Assembly (NCBI RefSeq): GCF_002285795.1
Contig: NZ_CP022961.1
Span: forward strand, 5,026,001-5,090,000
DNA length: 64,000 nt
Reading direction: 5' to 3'
From: Plantactinospora sp. KBS50
GTDB lineage: Bacteria > Actinomycetota > Actinomycetes > Mycobacteriales > Micromonosporaceae
Under the pieces are notes generated by a model that did no database searches, was not told where the DNA came from, and was given only the letters and a program-made list of their open reading frames with translations. Shown piece by piece: positions 16,941 through 23,955 of the stretch (position 1 is its first letter; each line of letters opens with the position of its first letter). The position numbers were made by a program, and so were the translations under genes.

Positions 16941-17237
16941 ATGAAAACCCTGTTGCAGTCACCTCCGGTACGTGAATGCGCCGCCACCGCGTGCAGTTTC
17001 AACAACAACGGCTGCCACGCCCCGGCGATCACCGTGGCCTCGACCGGCGACGCCGCGTCCTGCGCGACGTTCGTGGAGTCGTCGGTGAGCGGCGGGATCG
17101 CCGAGGTGACCGGCGCGGTGGGCGCGTGCGCGCGCTCCGAGTGCGTCTACAACACCAACCTCGCCTGCACCGCCGAGTCCATCACCGTGGGCCCGGCCGC
17201 CACCGCCAGCGACTGCCTCACGTACCAGCCCCGCTGA
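16941..17237 (+). CDS. DUF1540-domain protein with two Cys-rich repeats
   Basis: 98 residues from ATG 16941 (GGAGG six bases upstream). Two copies of the DUF1540 pattern: CAATACSFNNNGCHAPAITV ending in ASCATF, and CARSECVYNTNLACTAESITV ending in ASDCLTY. Each has four conserved Cys, suggesting a small metal-binding knuckle. No signal peptide or membrane segment. Iron-box-like sequences before this gene and before the next one suggest that both are expressed under low iron; a role in metal handling is inference. Confidence 0.85.
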   Translation: MKTLLQSPPVRECAATACSFNNNGCHAPAITVASTGDAASCATFVESSVSGGIAEVTGAVGACARSECVYNTNLACTAESITVGPAATASDCLTYQPR

Positions 17238-17265
17238 CCGGCGCGGAAAACCGCCCCGCCTTGGC

Positions 17266-17284
17266 GAAGGTTAGCCTTACCTAC
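17266..17284 (+). promoter_or_regulatory. Probable iron box upstream of the DUF2470 gene
   Basis: GAAGGTTAGCCTTACCTAC matches 14 of 19 positions of the iron-box consensus. It lies 29 bases after the DUF1540 stop and 56 bases before the DUF2470 start. Confidence 0.65.
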
Positions 17285-17339
17285 TAGTGTCATGTCCCTG
17301 GGCCGGACTCACCATCACTTCATGGCCGAGGGGACTGAC

Positions 17340-18250
17340 ATGGCGCTGCACCGAGCCGGGCGGCCAGCGGAGCTGGCGGCGCCCGTACCCGTCGACGCCG
17401 ACGCGCAGGCGTCCCCGGCGGGTGCGGGCGCAGCGCTGGCCGACTCGACCGCGGTGCTGGCCCGCTCGGCGCTGTCGGCCACCCCGTCCGTGCTGCTGAG
17501 CCTGGATGACGCCACCGTCGACCTGATCGACTCGCACGCCGTGCTGTCCGACGGCACGCCTGTCCTCGCCGTCGACCCGATGACCCGGCTCGGCGGCCTG
17601 TTGGTGGCCGCACGCGGTCGCCCCGGCGCGGTACGGCTGGACGTCACGCGACTCGCCCCGCTGGCCGTGCGCTCCCGGGTGCGCGCGAGGGTCTGGCTGC
17701 TCGGCACCGTCCGCCGGTTCGACCCGGCCCGCCTCGACTCCTGCGACGACGACACCGTCGAGGCCCTGCTCGGCCTGCCCCCGTCGCGCTCTGGGCGGTC
17801 GAGCCGGTCGAGGTCGGCGTGCTCCGCGACACCGGCGCGGCCGCCGTGCCCGCCGACGACTACCGCGACGCGCGGCCCGATCCGCTCGCCACGGTCGAAA
17901 CCGCCTATCTGTCGCACCTCACCCAGCGACACGCCGCGGTCCTCGACCGGCTGGCGACGCTGCTCGACCCGGCGCTGACCGCCCGATCGACCCGGATCGT
18001 GCCGGTCGCCCTCGACGCCGACGGCCTGGTGCTGCGCGCCGAGACCCCGGACGGGCACGCCGACGCCCGGCTGCCGTTCGGCCGCCGGGCGACCGGTCGC
18101 GCCGGCCTCGGCGACGGACTGCGGACGCTGCTGGCCGAGGCGGACCGCCGCGAACCCGCCCGGTCGCCCGGTGCCCGCACCGCCGCGACGCGGCCCGCGG
18201 CTGACTCCTGCGAACCGCGCGCGGCCGGCTGCGACGTACCCCCGCTCTGA
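17340..18250 (+). pseudogene. DUF2470-type (haem-utilisation-like) protein gene interrupted by a frameshift
   Basis: ATG 17340 has GAGGGG upstream. Codons read normally to about 17777 (DDATVDLIDSHAVLSD, LDSCDDDTVEALLGLP), then the frame gives nonsense. The other frame continues the protein (VALWAVEPVEVGVLRD, then TVETAYLSHLTQRHAAVLDR) to TGA 18248-18250. Adding one C to the C5 run at 17778-17782 joins both halves as LLGLPPVALWAVEPV. The intact product would be about 303 residues with a C-terminal DUF2470 domain, as in haem-degradation partner proteins. The iron box upstream fits that role. It is either a real inactivating deletion or a homopolymer read error. Confidence 0.75.
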
Positions 18251-18353
18251 CCCGCCCTCGGTCCGGCCGGCGGCCGGACCCGCCGGCGCACCGCCGGACG
18301 CCGGACGGACGGACCGCAGTCGCCGGACGGACCGCACAGCCGCCAGGCGAACC

Positions 18354-19184
18354 TCAGCCGCCGGCCGGAGCCCGGCCGTCGGTGAGCCGGAAGACGGGCC
18401 AGCCGATCTCGGTACGCCACGCCTCGGCCTCGCCGGTGTCGCGCGGCCCGACCAGGTACGTCTCGTGGATCGGCCCGTCCACCGCGAGCGCGTGACCGGC
18501 GACCCAGGCGCCGAGCCGGCCGTAGGTGACGTCGATGTCGTCGTGCGGCCCGTGGTGCACCGCGACGGCCAGCTCCACCGCCGGCAGCGAGATGACCGCG
18601 ATCCGCCCGGTCGCCCGCGGAGCGCGGACCGGCAGGTGAACGGTCATGGCGCCGCGCCCCCGGGTGAACAGTTCGTTGGCGTACCGGCCGCCGGCCGGCC
18701 CGGTGCGCTCGGACGCCGCAAACGCCGCGTCCAGCTCGGCCATCGCCCCCGCGTACCAGCTCAGGCTCGCACTCCGGTCGACCTCGTCGGTGATGCCGGC
18801 CACCGTACGGGCGGGAACCGCGCGCAGGTCGATCCGCGGGTCCCGACCGTCCGCGCCCAGCAGCCGGCGCAGGGAGCGCACGGTCGACCGGGTCCGGCTC
18901 AGCGACTCCTCGACGCGGTCGAGGTGCTCGGAGATCAACTCGCCGCGCTCGCCCGGGTCGTCCGTGGCCAGGACCGCCCGGATGTCGGCCAGCGGCACGT
19001 CCAGCTCACGCAGCCGGTGGATGACCTGTGCCGTCGGGATCTGGTCGGCGGCGTAGTACCGATATCCGGTGTGTGGGTCCACCCGGGCCGGCGCCAGCAG
19101 GCCGGCCTCGTCGTGCCGGCGCAGCGTCCGCACGCTCAGGTGGGTCAGGATGGCGAACTCGCCGATGGTCAGCCCGGGCCGCAT
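18354..19184 (-). CDS. MerR-family regulator with GyrI-like effector-binding domain (BmrR/BltR type)
   Basis: 276 residues from ATG 19184. An N-terminal MerR winged-helix domain (LTIGEFAILTHLSVRTLRRH, then HTGYRYYAADQI) is followed by a long dimerisation helix (about 75-115) and a GyrI-like drug-binding domain (about 120-276, ending WRTEIGWPVF). Such regulators twist a promoter with an over-long spacer when a lipophilic ligand binds. It is transcribed divergently from the NTF2-like and SDR genes, and a matching operator lies between them (19226-19256). It likely controls those two genes and possibly itself. Confidence 0.9.
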   Translation of the reverse strand: MRPGLTIGEFAILTHLSVRTLRRHDEAGLLAPARVDPHTGYRYYAADQIPTAQVIHRLRELDVPLADIRAVLATDDPGERGELISEHLDRVEESLSRTRSTVRSLRRLLGADGRDPRIDLRAVPARTVAGITDEVDRSASLSWYAGAMAELDAAFAASERTGPAGGRYANELFTRGRGAMTVHLPVRAPRATGRIAVISLPAVELAVAVHHGPHDDIDVTYGRLGAWVAGHALAVDGPIHETYLVGPRDTGEAEAWRTEIGWPVFRLTDGRAPAGG

Positions 19185-19225
19185 ACCGGCAAGTCTGCCC
19201 GGTCGGGTGAGCGAGGGTCGGACGG

Positions 19226-19256
19226 TGGACCCTCCCCCGGAGGGAGGGCCGATGCT
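19226..19256 (+). promoter_or_regulatory. MerR-type promoter with 19-bp spacer and palindrome
   Basis: -35 candidate TGGACC (19226-19231), 19-base spacer, -10 candidate GATGCT (19251-19256). The spacer is filled by the dyad CCCTCCC-CCGGA-GGGAGGG (19230-19248), very like the known BmrR/BltR-class operator. The ATG of the downstream gene (19263) is seven bases past the -10, so the mRNA may be leaderless. Confidence 0.65.
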
Positions 19257-19262
19257 TCGCTC

Positions 19263-19631
19263 ATGCAGACAACCGACTGGAGTCGGGCCACCGGCATCGC
19301 CGTGACCGACCTCCCCGACGTGATCACCCGATACCTCGTGGCGCACCGGGCCCAGGACGTCGAGGCGGCCGTGGCCAGCCACACGCAGGACGCCGCCGTC
19401 ACCGACGAGGGCCGCACGCACCACGGCCGGGACGCGATCCGGTCCTGGCTGACCCGGGCGGCGGGCGAGTACACGTACACGACCCGGCTGACCGGCGCCG
19501 CCCGGGTCGACGACGAGCACTTCGTGGCGATCCAGCGCCTGGAGGGCAACTTCCCGGGCGGCACGGTCGACCTGAACTTCCGGTTCACCCTGCGCGACGA
19601 CCGGATCGCGGAACTGGTGATCGAACCGTGA
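19263..19631 (+). CDS. NTF2-like (SnoaL-type) small protein
   Basis: 122 residues from ATG 19263. A single cone-shaped alpha+beta domain of the NTF2-like superfamily: helix DLPDVITRYLVAHRAQDVEA, VASHTQDAAVTDEGRTHHG, RDAIRSWLTRA, then four strands ending RFTLRDDRIAELVIEP. The family includes isomerases, cyclases and ligand-binding proteins; the substrate is unknown. Its stop overlaps the GTG start of the SDR gene (GTGA), so the two are coupled. No ribosome site is at good distance, consistent with a leaderless transcript from the MerR-type promoter. Confidence 0.8.
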   Translation: MQTTDWSRATGIAVTDLPDVITRYLVAHRAQDVEAAVASHTQDAAVTDEGRTHHGRDAIRSWLTRAAGEYTYTTRLTGAARVDDEHFVAIQRLEGNFPGGTVDLNFRFTLRDDRIAELVIEP

Positions 19632-20515
19632 CCGGTGACGCCGTACCCGCCGGCGACGCCGAGCGGTCCGGGCCTCGAACGTGGTTCATCACCGGCGGCA
19701 CCCCGGGCGGCTTCGGCATGGCGTACGCGCAGGCCGCGCTCGACACCGGGGACCGGGTGGTGCTGACGGCCCGCAGGACGCAACCGCTGGCCGAGTGGGC
19801 ACGGCGGCACGGGAGCCGGGTCCGGGTGCTGCCGCTGGACGTGACCGACCCGCAACAGGTCAGCACCGCCGTCTCCACCGCCGAGTCCGAGTTCGGCGGG
19901 ATCGACGTACTGGTCAACAACGCCGGTCGCGGCTGGTACGGATCGGTGGAGGGCACCGATGACGCCACGGTACGAAGCACGTTCGAACTCAACTTCTTCT
20001 CCGTCATCACCGTGACCCGTGCCGTGCTACCCGGCATGCGCGACCGGCGCGGCGGTTGGATCATCAACATGTCCTCCGTCGCCGGCATCCGCGGCGTCCC
20101 CGGGTTCGGCTACTACAGCGCCGCCAAACACGCCATCGAGGGCCTCACGGCGGTCCTGCGTGCGGAGGTCGCCGAGTTCGGCATCCGGGTGCTGGCCGTG
20201 GAGCCGGGCGCCTTCCGCACCCACGCCTACGCCGGCTTCGCCACCGAACCGATCCGGGAGACGATCACCGACTACCACCCGCTGCTCACGGCCGTCCGCG
20301 ACGGCATGACGCAGCAGCACGGCCGGCAGCCGGGCGACCCGCAGCGCGGGGCACGGGCCGTCATCGACGCCCTCCGCCTGGACCCACCGCCGCAACGGCT
20401 CGTCCTCGGCAGCGCCGCCTTCGACTCGGTCACCGAGACCCTGCGGGACGCGCTGGCCGACATCCACCGCACCGGGTCGCTCGCCCGGGGCGCCGACTAC
20501 CCCGGGCCGGCCTGA
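19628..20515 (+). CDS. Short-chain dehydrogenase/reductase
   Basis: 295 residues from GTG 19628, overlapping the previous stop. Rossmann fold with nucleotide-binding turn ITGGTPGGFGMAYA (near 22-33), DVLVNNAGRGWYG, catalytic Ser in INMSSVAG and catalytic YYSAAKHA (Tyr and Lys spaced by three). The sequence resembles classical SDRs of the oxidoreductase group using NADP(H), given the Arg pair in LTARRT after the second strand. Substrate unknown. It probably acts with the NTF2-like protein under MerR control. Confidence 0.9.
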   Translation: MTGDAVPAGDAERSGPRTWFITGGTPGGFGMAYAQAALDTGDRVVLTARRTQPLAEWARRHGSRVRVLPLDVTDPQQVSTAVSTAESEFGGIDVLVNNAGRGWYGSVEGTDDATVRSTFELNFFSVITVTRAVLPGMRDRRGGWIINMSSVAGIRGVPGFGYYSAAKHAIEGLTAVLRAEVAEFGIRVLAVEPGAFRTHAYAGFATEPIRETITDYHPLLTAVRDGMTQQHGRQPGDPQRGARAVIDALRLDPPPQRLVLGSAAFDSVTETLRDALADIHRTGSLARGADYPGPA

Positions 20516-20536
20516 CCTGCCCGGCACGGCGGGTCG

Positions 20537-20555
20537 GAGGGGGTTCGACACCCTC
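20537..20555. terminator. Weak hairpin between convergent genes
   Basis: GAGGGGGT-TCG-ACACCCTC, 7 bp with one mismatch, abutting the stop codon of the minus-strand dehydrogenase gene. Candidate shared terminator only. Confidence 0.35.
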
Positions 20556-21470
20556 TCAGGGAACGATCACGATCCCGCCGCGCACTCCGCTTTCGGCCCG
20601 CCGCTGGTGCGCCGCGACCGCGTCGGCGAAGGAGTAGACGCCGGCCACCCGCAGCGGGATGTCGCCGCCCTCGACCAGCTTCACCAGGTCGCCGAGCCGG
20701 CCGCCGTCCGGCAGCACGCTCAGTGCGACCGTCCGGATTCCCCGCACCGGCTCCGGGCGCAACGGGGGTGACGCGGCCACGTAACCGCCGCCGTCGCGGA
20801 CCAGTTCCATCACCGACGGGCCGATCACGGCCAGGTCGACGACCGCGTCGAAGTGGCCCGGCGCCGCCGCGAGCAGATCCTCCGAACGTGGCATGAACGT
20901 CGCACCCTGCGACTCGACGAACTCGCGGTCGCCGGCCGCCGCCACTCCGGTGGCGCGCAGGCCGGCGACCCGGGCCAGCGCCAGGGTGAACCCACCCACC
21001 TGCCCCGCGGCGCCCGTGACGAGCACGGACGACCCCGCCGGGAGTGCGAGCAGGTCAAGGGCCTGGGCGGCGGCGAGGCCGTTCGTCGGCAGGGTCGCGG
21101 CCTCGACGGCGGGAACGCCGACCGGCGCGGCGGTCAGCCAGCCGGCGTCGAGCACCACGAATTCCGCGTGCGCGCCGACGGTGGTGCTCAGCCAGGGCGA
21201 GAAGCCGATGACCTCGTCATTCACCGCGAGATCGGCAACGGACGGACCCACCGCGTCGACCGTACCCACCACGTCCCACCCGGGTACGTACGGCAGCCCG
21301 GTCGGCAGTGGCGCCGGGAACCGACCGGCGCGAATCATGACATCGACCGGGTGCAGGGCGGACGCGGTCACCCGTACCCGCACCTGACCCGGCCCCGGCT
21401 GTGGCACCGGCAGGTCCGTCACCCGCAGTACCTCCGGTCCCCCGAACTGTGCATAGCTGACCGCGCGCAT
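20556..21470 (-). CDS. Quinone oxidoreductase/zinc-type alcohol dehydrogenase superfamily (MDR)
   Basis: 304 residues from ATG 21470, preceded by AGGGCAGG; longer in-frame upstream starts are less well supported. N-terminal GroES-like domain (MRAVSYAQFGGPEVLRVTDL, ALHPVDVMIRAGRFP, VPGWDVVGTVDAVG). NAD(P)-binding domain with SVLVTGAAGQVGGFTLALAR. The catalytic-zinc Cys/His pattern is absent, as in the quinone-reductase branch. It is divergent from an HxlR regulator 112 bases away that likely controls it. Confidence 0.9.
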   Translation of the reverse strand: MRAVSYAQFGGPEVLRVTDLPVPQPGPGQVRVRVTASALHPVDVMIRAGRFPAPLPTGLPYVPGWDVVGTVDAVGPSVADLAVNDEVIGFSPWLSTTVGAHAEFVVLDAGWLTAAPVGVPAVEAATLPTNGLAAAQALDLLALPAGSSVLVTGAAGQVGGFTLALARVAGLRATGVAAAGDREFVESQGATFMPRSEDLLAAAPGHFDAVVDLAVIGPSVMELVRDGGGYVAASPPLRPEPVRGIRTVALSVLPDGGRLGDLVKLVEGGDIPLRVAGVYSFADAVAAHQRRAESGVRGGIVIVP

Positions 21471-21512
21471 CTCCGCCTGCCCTTCGTTGCAGCTCTCGTG
21501 ATCGCCACAACG

Positions 21513-21549
21513 GTAGGTACCCTTGAGCACCAAACGAAAGTAGGCACCT
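21513..21549. promoter_or_regulatory. Direct-repeat operator candidate between dehydrogenase and HxlR genes
   Basis: GTAGGTACCC (21513-21522) and GTAGGCACCT (21540-21549) are spaced 27 bases start to start in the divergent gap. HxlR proteins are dimers that often bind such repeated sites. Confidence 0.45.
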
Positions 21550-21582
21550 GGAAGTGCCCAGGGCACCGACAAGGGGGCGCAC

Positions 21583-21981
21583 ATGGCGACGACGACCGCC
21601 GCACAACGACGGGAGCAGGCCAGACGCGACTACGACGCGTTCCTGGCGGGCTGCCCGACCCGGCAACTCCTGAGCACGCTCACCGACAAGTGGGCGGCGC
21701 TGGTGATCGCGGCACTCGCCGGCGGCCCGCAGCGGCACAGCGAACTCGCCCGCCGCATCGCCGGCGTCAGCCAGAAGATGCTCACCCAGACCCTGCGCAC
21801 GCTGGAGCGCGACGGTCTGCTCAGCCGTACCGTGACCGCCTCGGTGCCGGTCCGCGTCGACTACCAGCTCAGCCCACTCGGTTACGACCTGCTCCCGGTG
21901 ATGGTCGCGATCAAGACCTGGGCGGAGGCAAACATGGACCGCGTCCTTGAGGCGCGCGGCCGGTTCGACGCGCGATCATGA
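21583..21981 (+). CDS. HxlR-family winged-helix transcriptional regulator
   Basis: 132 residues from ATG 21583. Typical HxlR domain: a Cys near the start (FLAGCPTRQLLSTLTDKWA, Cys24) as in redox or electrophile-sensing members, RHSELARRIAGVSQKMLTQT recognition helix, LERDGLLSRTVTASVPVRVD wing and YQLSPLGYDLLPVM. It is divergent from the quinone oxidoreductase gene, a common HxlR arrangement (compare YodB or QorR), so a thiol or quinone stress switch is plausible. Confidence 0.92.
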   Translation: MATTTAAQRREQARRDYDAFLAGCPTRQLLSTLTDKWAALVIAALAGGPQRHSELARRIAGVSQKMLTQTLRTLERDGLLSRTVTASVPVRVDYQLSPLGYDLLPVMVAIKTWAEANMDRVLEARGRFDARS

Positions 21982-22012
21982 AGCCCGCCGGCGACCCGAC
22001 CGCAGCCGGTCC

Positions 22013-22080
22013 GCTTGTACTGGACGATTGACACAAGATGGGGACCGCCCCCATGCTTGTATCGCCTCATTGACACAAGC
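22013..22080 (+). promoter_or_regulatory. Two GntR (YtrA-type) operators
   Basis: GCTTGT-N14-ACAAGA (22013-22038) and GCTTGT-N14-ACAAGC (22055-22080), identical geometry, 42 bp apart, just before the membrane-protein gene at 22092. Both right arms lie in ATTGACACAAG. Probably bound by the GntR regulator encoded at 22976. Confidence 0.75.
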
Positions 22081-22091
22081 AGGGAGCGAAG

Positions 22092-22979
22092 ATGATCGGT
22101 CGCCGCGGTCCCGCCGCATCGCCCGGCCCGCTCGACCCCACGTCGACCTCCCGGGACCACGACGCCGCGCTCGCGATGCGCCGGACCGCCCGCCGGGTGC
22201 TGATCTGTCGGCTCGCCGGACTGGGCAGCGGGCTCGTCGCCGGACTGGCCGTGTTCAACGGCCCCGGCTCCTGGCTGGGCATGGGAGCCGCGCTGGCGGC
22301 TCCGACCTTCGCCGGATGCCTGCTGGCCGGCGTACTGGTCGGGGAGGTCGTGGCGGCACGCCCGTCCGGTACGACCAGAACCGCGGTGCTCGAGGTGCGT
22401 GACGTCCGGTCGTACCTTCCGCCGCCGCTGACCGGGTGGGTGGTCGCGGCGGTCCTGGGGCTTGCCGGGCTGTTGACCGTGACAAGCATCGTCGGCAGCC
22501 CCGACGACCAGGGCCGGCCGGGCCGAAGCCTCGTGCTGGCCTGCGCCGACCAGCGAACCGCGGCGGGTCCGTGGCCCGGCGTCTACTACAGCCTGCCGAT
22601 CGGCCTCAGCGTGCTCGGCGGGCTCCTCGCGGCGCTGGCCGTGATCTGGATGGTGATCCGGCGGCCACGCCCCGGACCGGACCCGGCGGTGCGGGCCGCC
22701 GACGACCACGTCCGCCGGCAGTCGGTCCGCGCCGTGCTGTCCGCCTGCGGCGTCCTGGCCGCCGCCCCGCTGGCCGGTGTGGCGATCATCGCGGCCGGGC
22801 GGCTGGCCTCACTCGCCGCGCAGAGCTGCTCCCCGGCGTGGCTGCCGGCGGCCGGGTGGGCCAGCCTGGCGCTGGGCGTGGCGTCCCTGGCCGCCGTCTG
22901 CGGCTTCGGCCGTGCGCTGCTCCTCCCGGAACGGGCCGCACCGGCCGCGGTCCCTGCCGACCGCCGGACGACGCGATGA
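22092..22979 (+). CDS. Hypothetical integral membrane protein
   Basis: 295 residues, ATG 22092 with AGGGAG upstream. About six hydrophobic segments are visible: two at about 40-90, one at about 118-140, one at about 172-195, and two at about 218-280. The loop at about 141-170 holds Cys and Asp residues (SIVGSPDDQ, LVLACADQ) and may face outside. No ATPase or catalytic motif. The stop overlaps the start of a YtrA-type GntR gene (ATGA), and two operators precede it. Such pairs usually encode a regulated membrane protein or transporter component. Function unknown. Confidence 0.8.
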   Translation: MIGRRGPAASPGPLDPTSTSRDHDAALAMRRTARRVLICRLAGLGSGLVAGLAVFNGPGSWLGMGAALAAPTFAGCLLAGVLVGEVVAARPSGTTRTAVLEVRDVRSYLPPPLTGWVVAAVLGLAGLLTVTSIVGSPDDQGRPGRSLVLACADQRTAAGPWPGVYYSLPIGLSVLGGLLAALAVIWMVIRRPRPGPDPAVRAADDHVRRQSVRAVLSACGVLAAAPLAGVAIIAAGRLASLAAQSCSPAWLPAAGWASLALGVASLAAVCGFGRALLLPERAAPAAVPADRRTTR

Positions 22980-23356
22980 CGGCGCCCGGCCTGACCGTGG
23001 ACACGGCCGGCCCGGTGCCGCCGTACGAGCAGATCCGCGCCCAGCTCGCCGACCTCATCCGGCACGGCGTCCTCACCCCCGGCAGCCGCCTACCGCCGGT
23101 GCGCCAGCTCGCCGCGGATCTCGGCCTCGCCGCCGGCACCGTCGCCCGCGCCTACCGTGAGCTGGAGGCGGCCACACTCGTCGTCTCCCGGCGCGGCGGC
23201 GGCACGCGGGTCGCCGCACCGCGCACGCCCAGCACGCCGGACGAGCGCGACGAACTGCTCTCCGCACACGCCGAGGCGTACATCACCGCGGCCCGCCGGC
23301 TCGGCGCGGACGACGACCGCCTCATCGCCGCGGTCCACGAGCGGCTCGGCCGCTGA
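22976..23356 (+). CDS. GntR-family regulator, YtrA subfamily
   Basis: 126 residues from ATG 22976. Winged helix: PPYEQIRAQLADLIRHGVL, GSRLPPVRQLAADLGLAAGT, VARAYRELEAATLVVSRRGG, typical of YtrA. The C-terminal part is only a short helix (about 85-126), as expected for this subfamily, which lacks a full ligand domain. Being the second gene of the operon whose promoter has twin operators, it likely represses its own operon. Confidence 0.9.
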   Translation: MTAPGLTVDTAGPVPPYEQIRAQLADLIRHGVLTPGSRLPPVRQLAADLGLAAGTVARAYRELEAATLVVSRRGGGTRVAAPRTPSTPDERDELLSAHAEAYITAARRLGADDDRLIAAVHERLGR

Positions 23357-23377
23357 GGGAAAAAAATCCGGCGTACC

Positions 23378-23404
23378 TGTCGATCGGGGCCGGCGCCGTT
23401 CGTA
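23378..23404 (+). promoter_or_regulatory. Probable ECF42 sigma-factor promoter
   Basis: TGTCGA (23378-23383), 17 bases, CGTA (23401-23404). As I recall the published ECF42 consensus, it has TGTCGA at -35 and a CG(T/A)-type -10. The site lies upstream of the DGPF gene and the ECF42 sigma gene, so autoregulation is likely. A run of seven A (23360-23366), rare at this GC, sits just upstream. Confidence 0.6.
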
Positions 23405-23457
23405 GCCCTGGTGAGAGCCCGGCACCGCGCCGGTCCAGACACCCGCTGAGGAGCACG

Positions 23458-23511
23458 ATGACCACCGTGAACACGACCCGCGCCGCCACCTGGTCGCGGC
23501 CACGATCGTGA
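23458..23511 (+). CDS. Short open frame (17 codons) in the ECF42 transcript leader
   Basis: ATG 23458 has GAGGAG at good distance and reads MTTVNTTRAATWSRPRS before TGA. In another frame the following bases read VAATIVIPALA, a hydrophobic stretch, so this may be the start of a decayed membrane-protein gene, or a leader peptide between the sigma-dependent promoter and the DGPF gene. No family recognised. Confidence 0.3.
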   Translation: MTTVNTTRAATWSRPRS

Positions 23512-23582
23512 TTCCGGCTCTCGCGCGCCGGCCGGGCGCCCGAACCATTTCCCGTCCCACCCGAACCACCGGAGGAAACATC

Positions 23583-23936
23583 ATGAAGCAGTACCTGCTT
23601 TCCGTGCATTTCGTCGAGGGCGCGCCGACGCCGTCGGACGAGGAGATTCAGACCATGTTCCGGGAGACCGGTCGGATCAACGACGAGATGAAGGCCGCCG
23701 GCGCCTGGGTCTTCGCCGGCGGCCTGCTGCCGCCGGAGAACGCCACCGTCGTCCGGACGCAGAACGGCACCGCCACCATGAGCGATGGGCCGTTCGCCGA
23801 GACGAAGGAGCACATCGCCGGATTCTGGATCATCAGGTGCGCGGACCTGGACGCGGCGCTGGCCTGGGCCGAGAAGTGCGCGGCGGCCTGCGGCCCGATC
23901 GAGGTACGCCCGTTCGACGAGCTGTCCCAGAGCTGA
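23583..23936 (+). CDS. YciI/DGPF-domain protein, partner of the ECF42 sigma factor
   Basis: 117 residues from ATG 23583 (GGAGGAAAC upstream). One ferredoxin-like YCII domain with the hallmark DGPFAETKEHIAGFWII; YLLSVHFVEG starts it and LDAALAWAEKCAAA is the second helix. DGPF genes lie next to ECF42 sigma genes in many actinobacteria and are regulated by them. The biochemical role is unknown. It is followed after 19 bases by the sigma gene. Confidence 0.92.
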   Translation: MKQYLLSVHFVEGAPTPSDEEIQTMFRETGRINDEMKAAGAWVFAGGLLPPENATVVRTQNGTATMSDGPFAETKEHIAGFWIIRCADLDAALAWAEKCAAACGPIEVRPFDELSQS

Positions 23937-23955
23937 GCCGGACCGCTCCCCCGAC

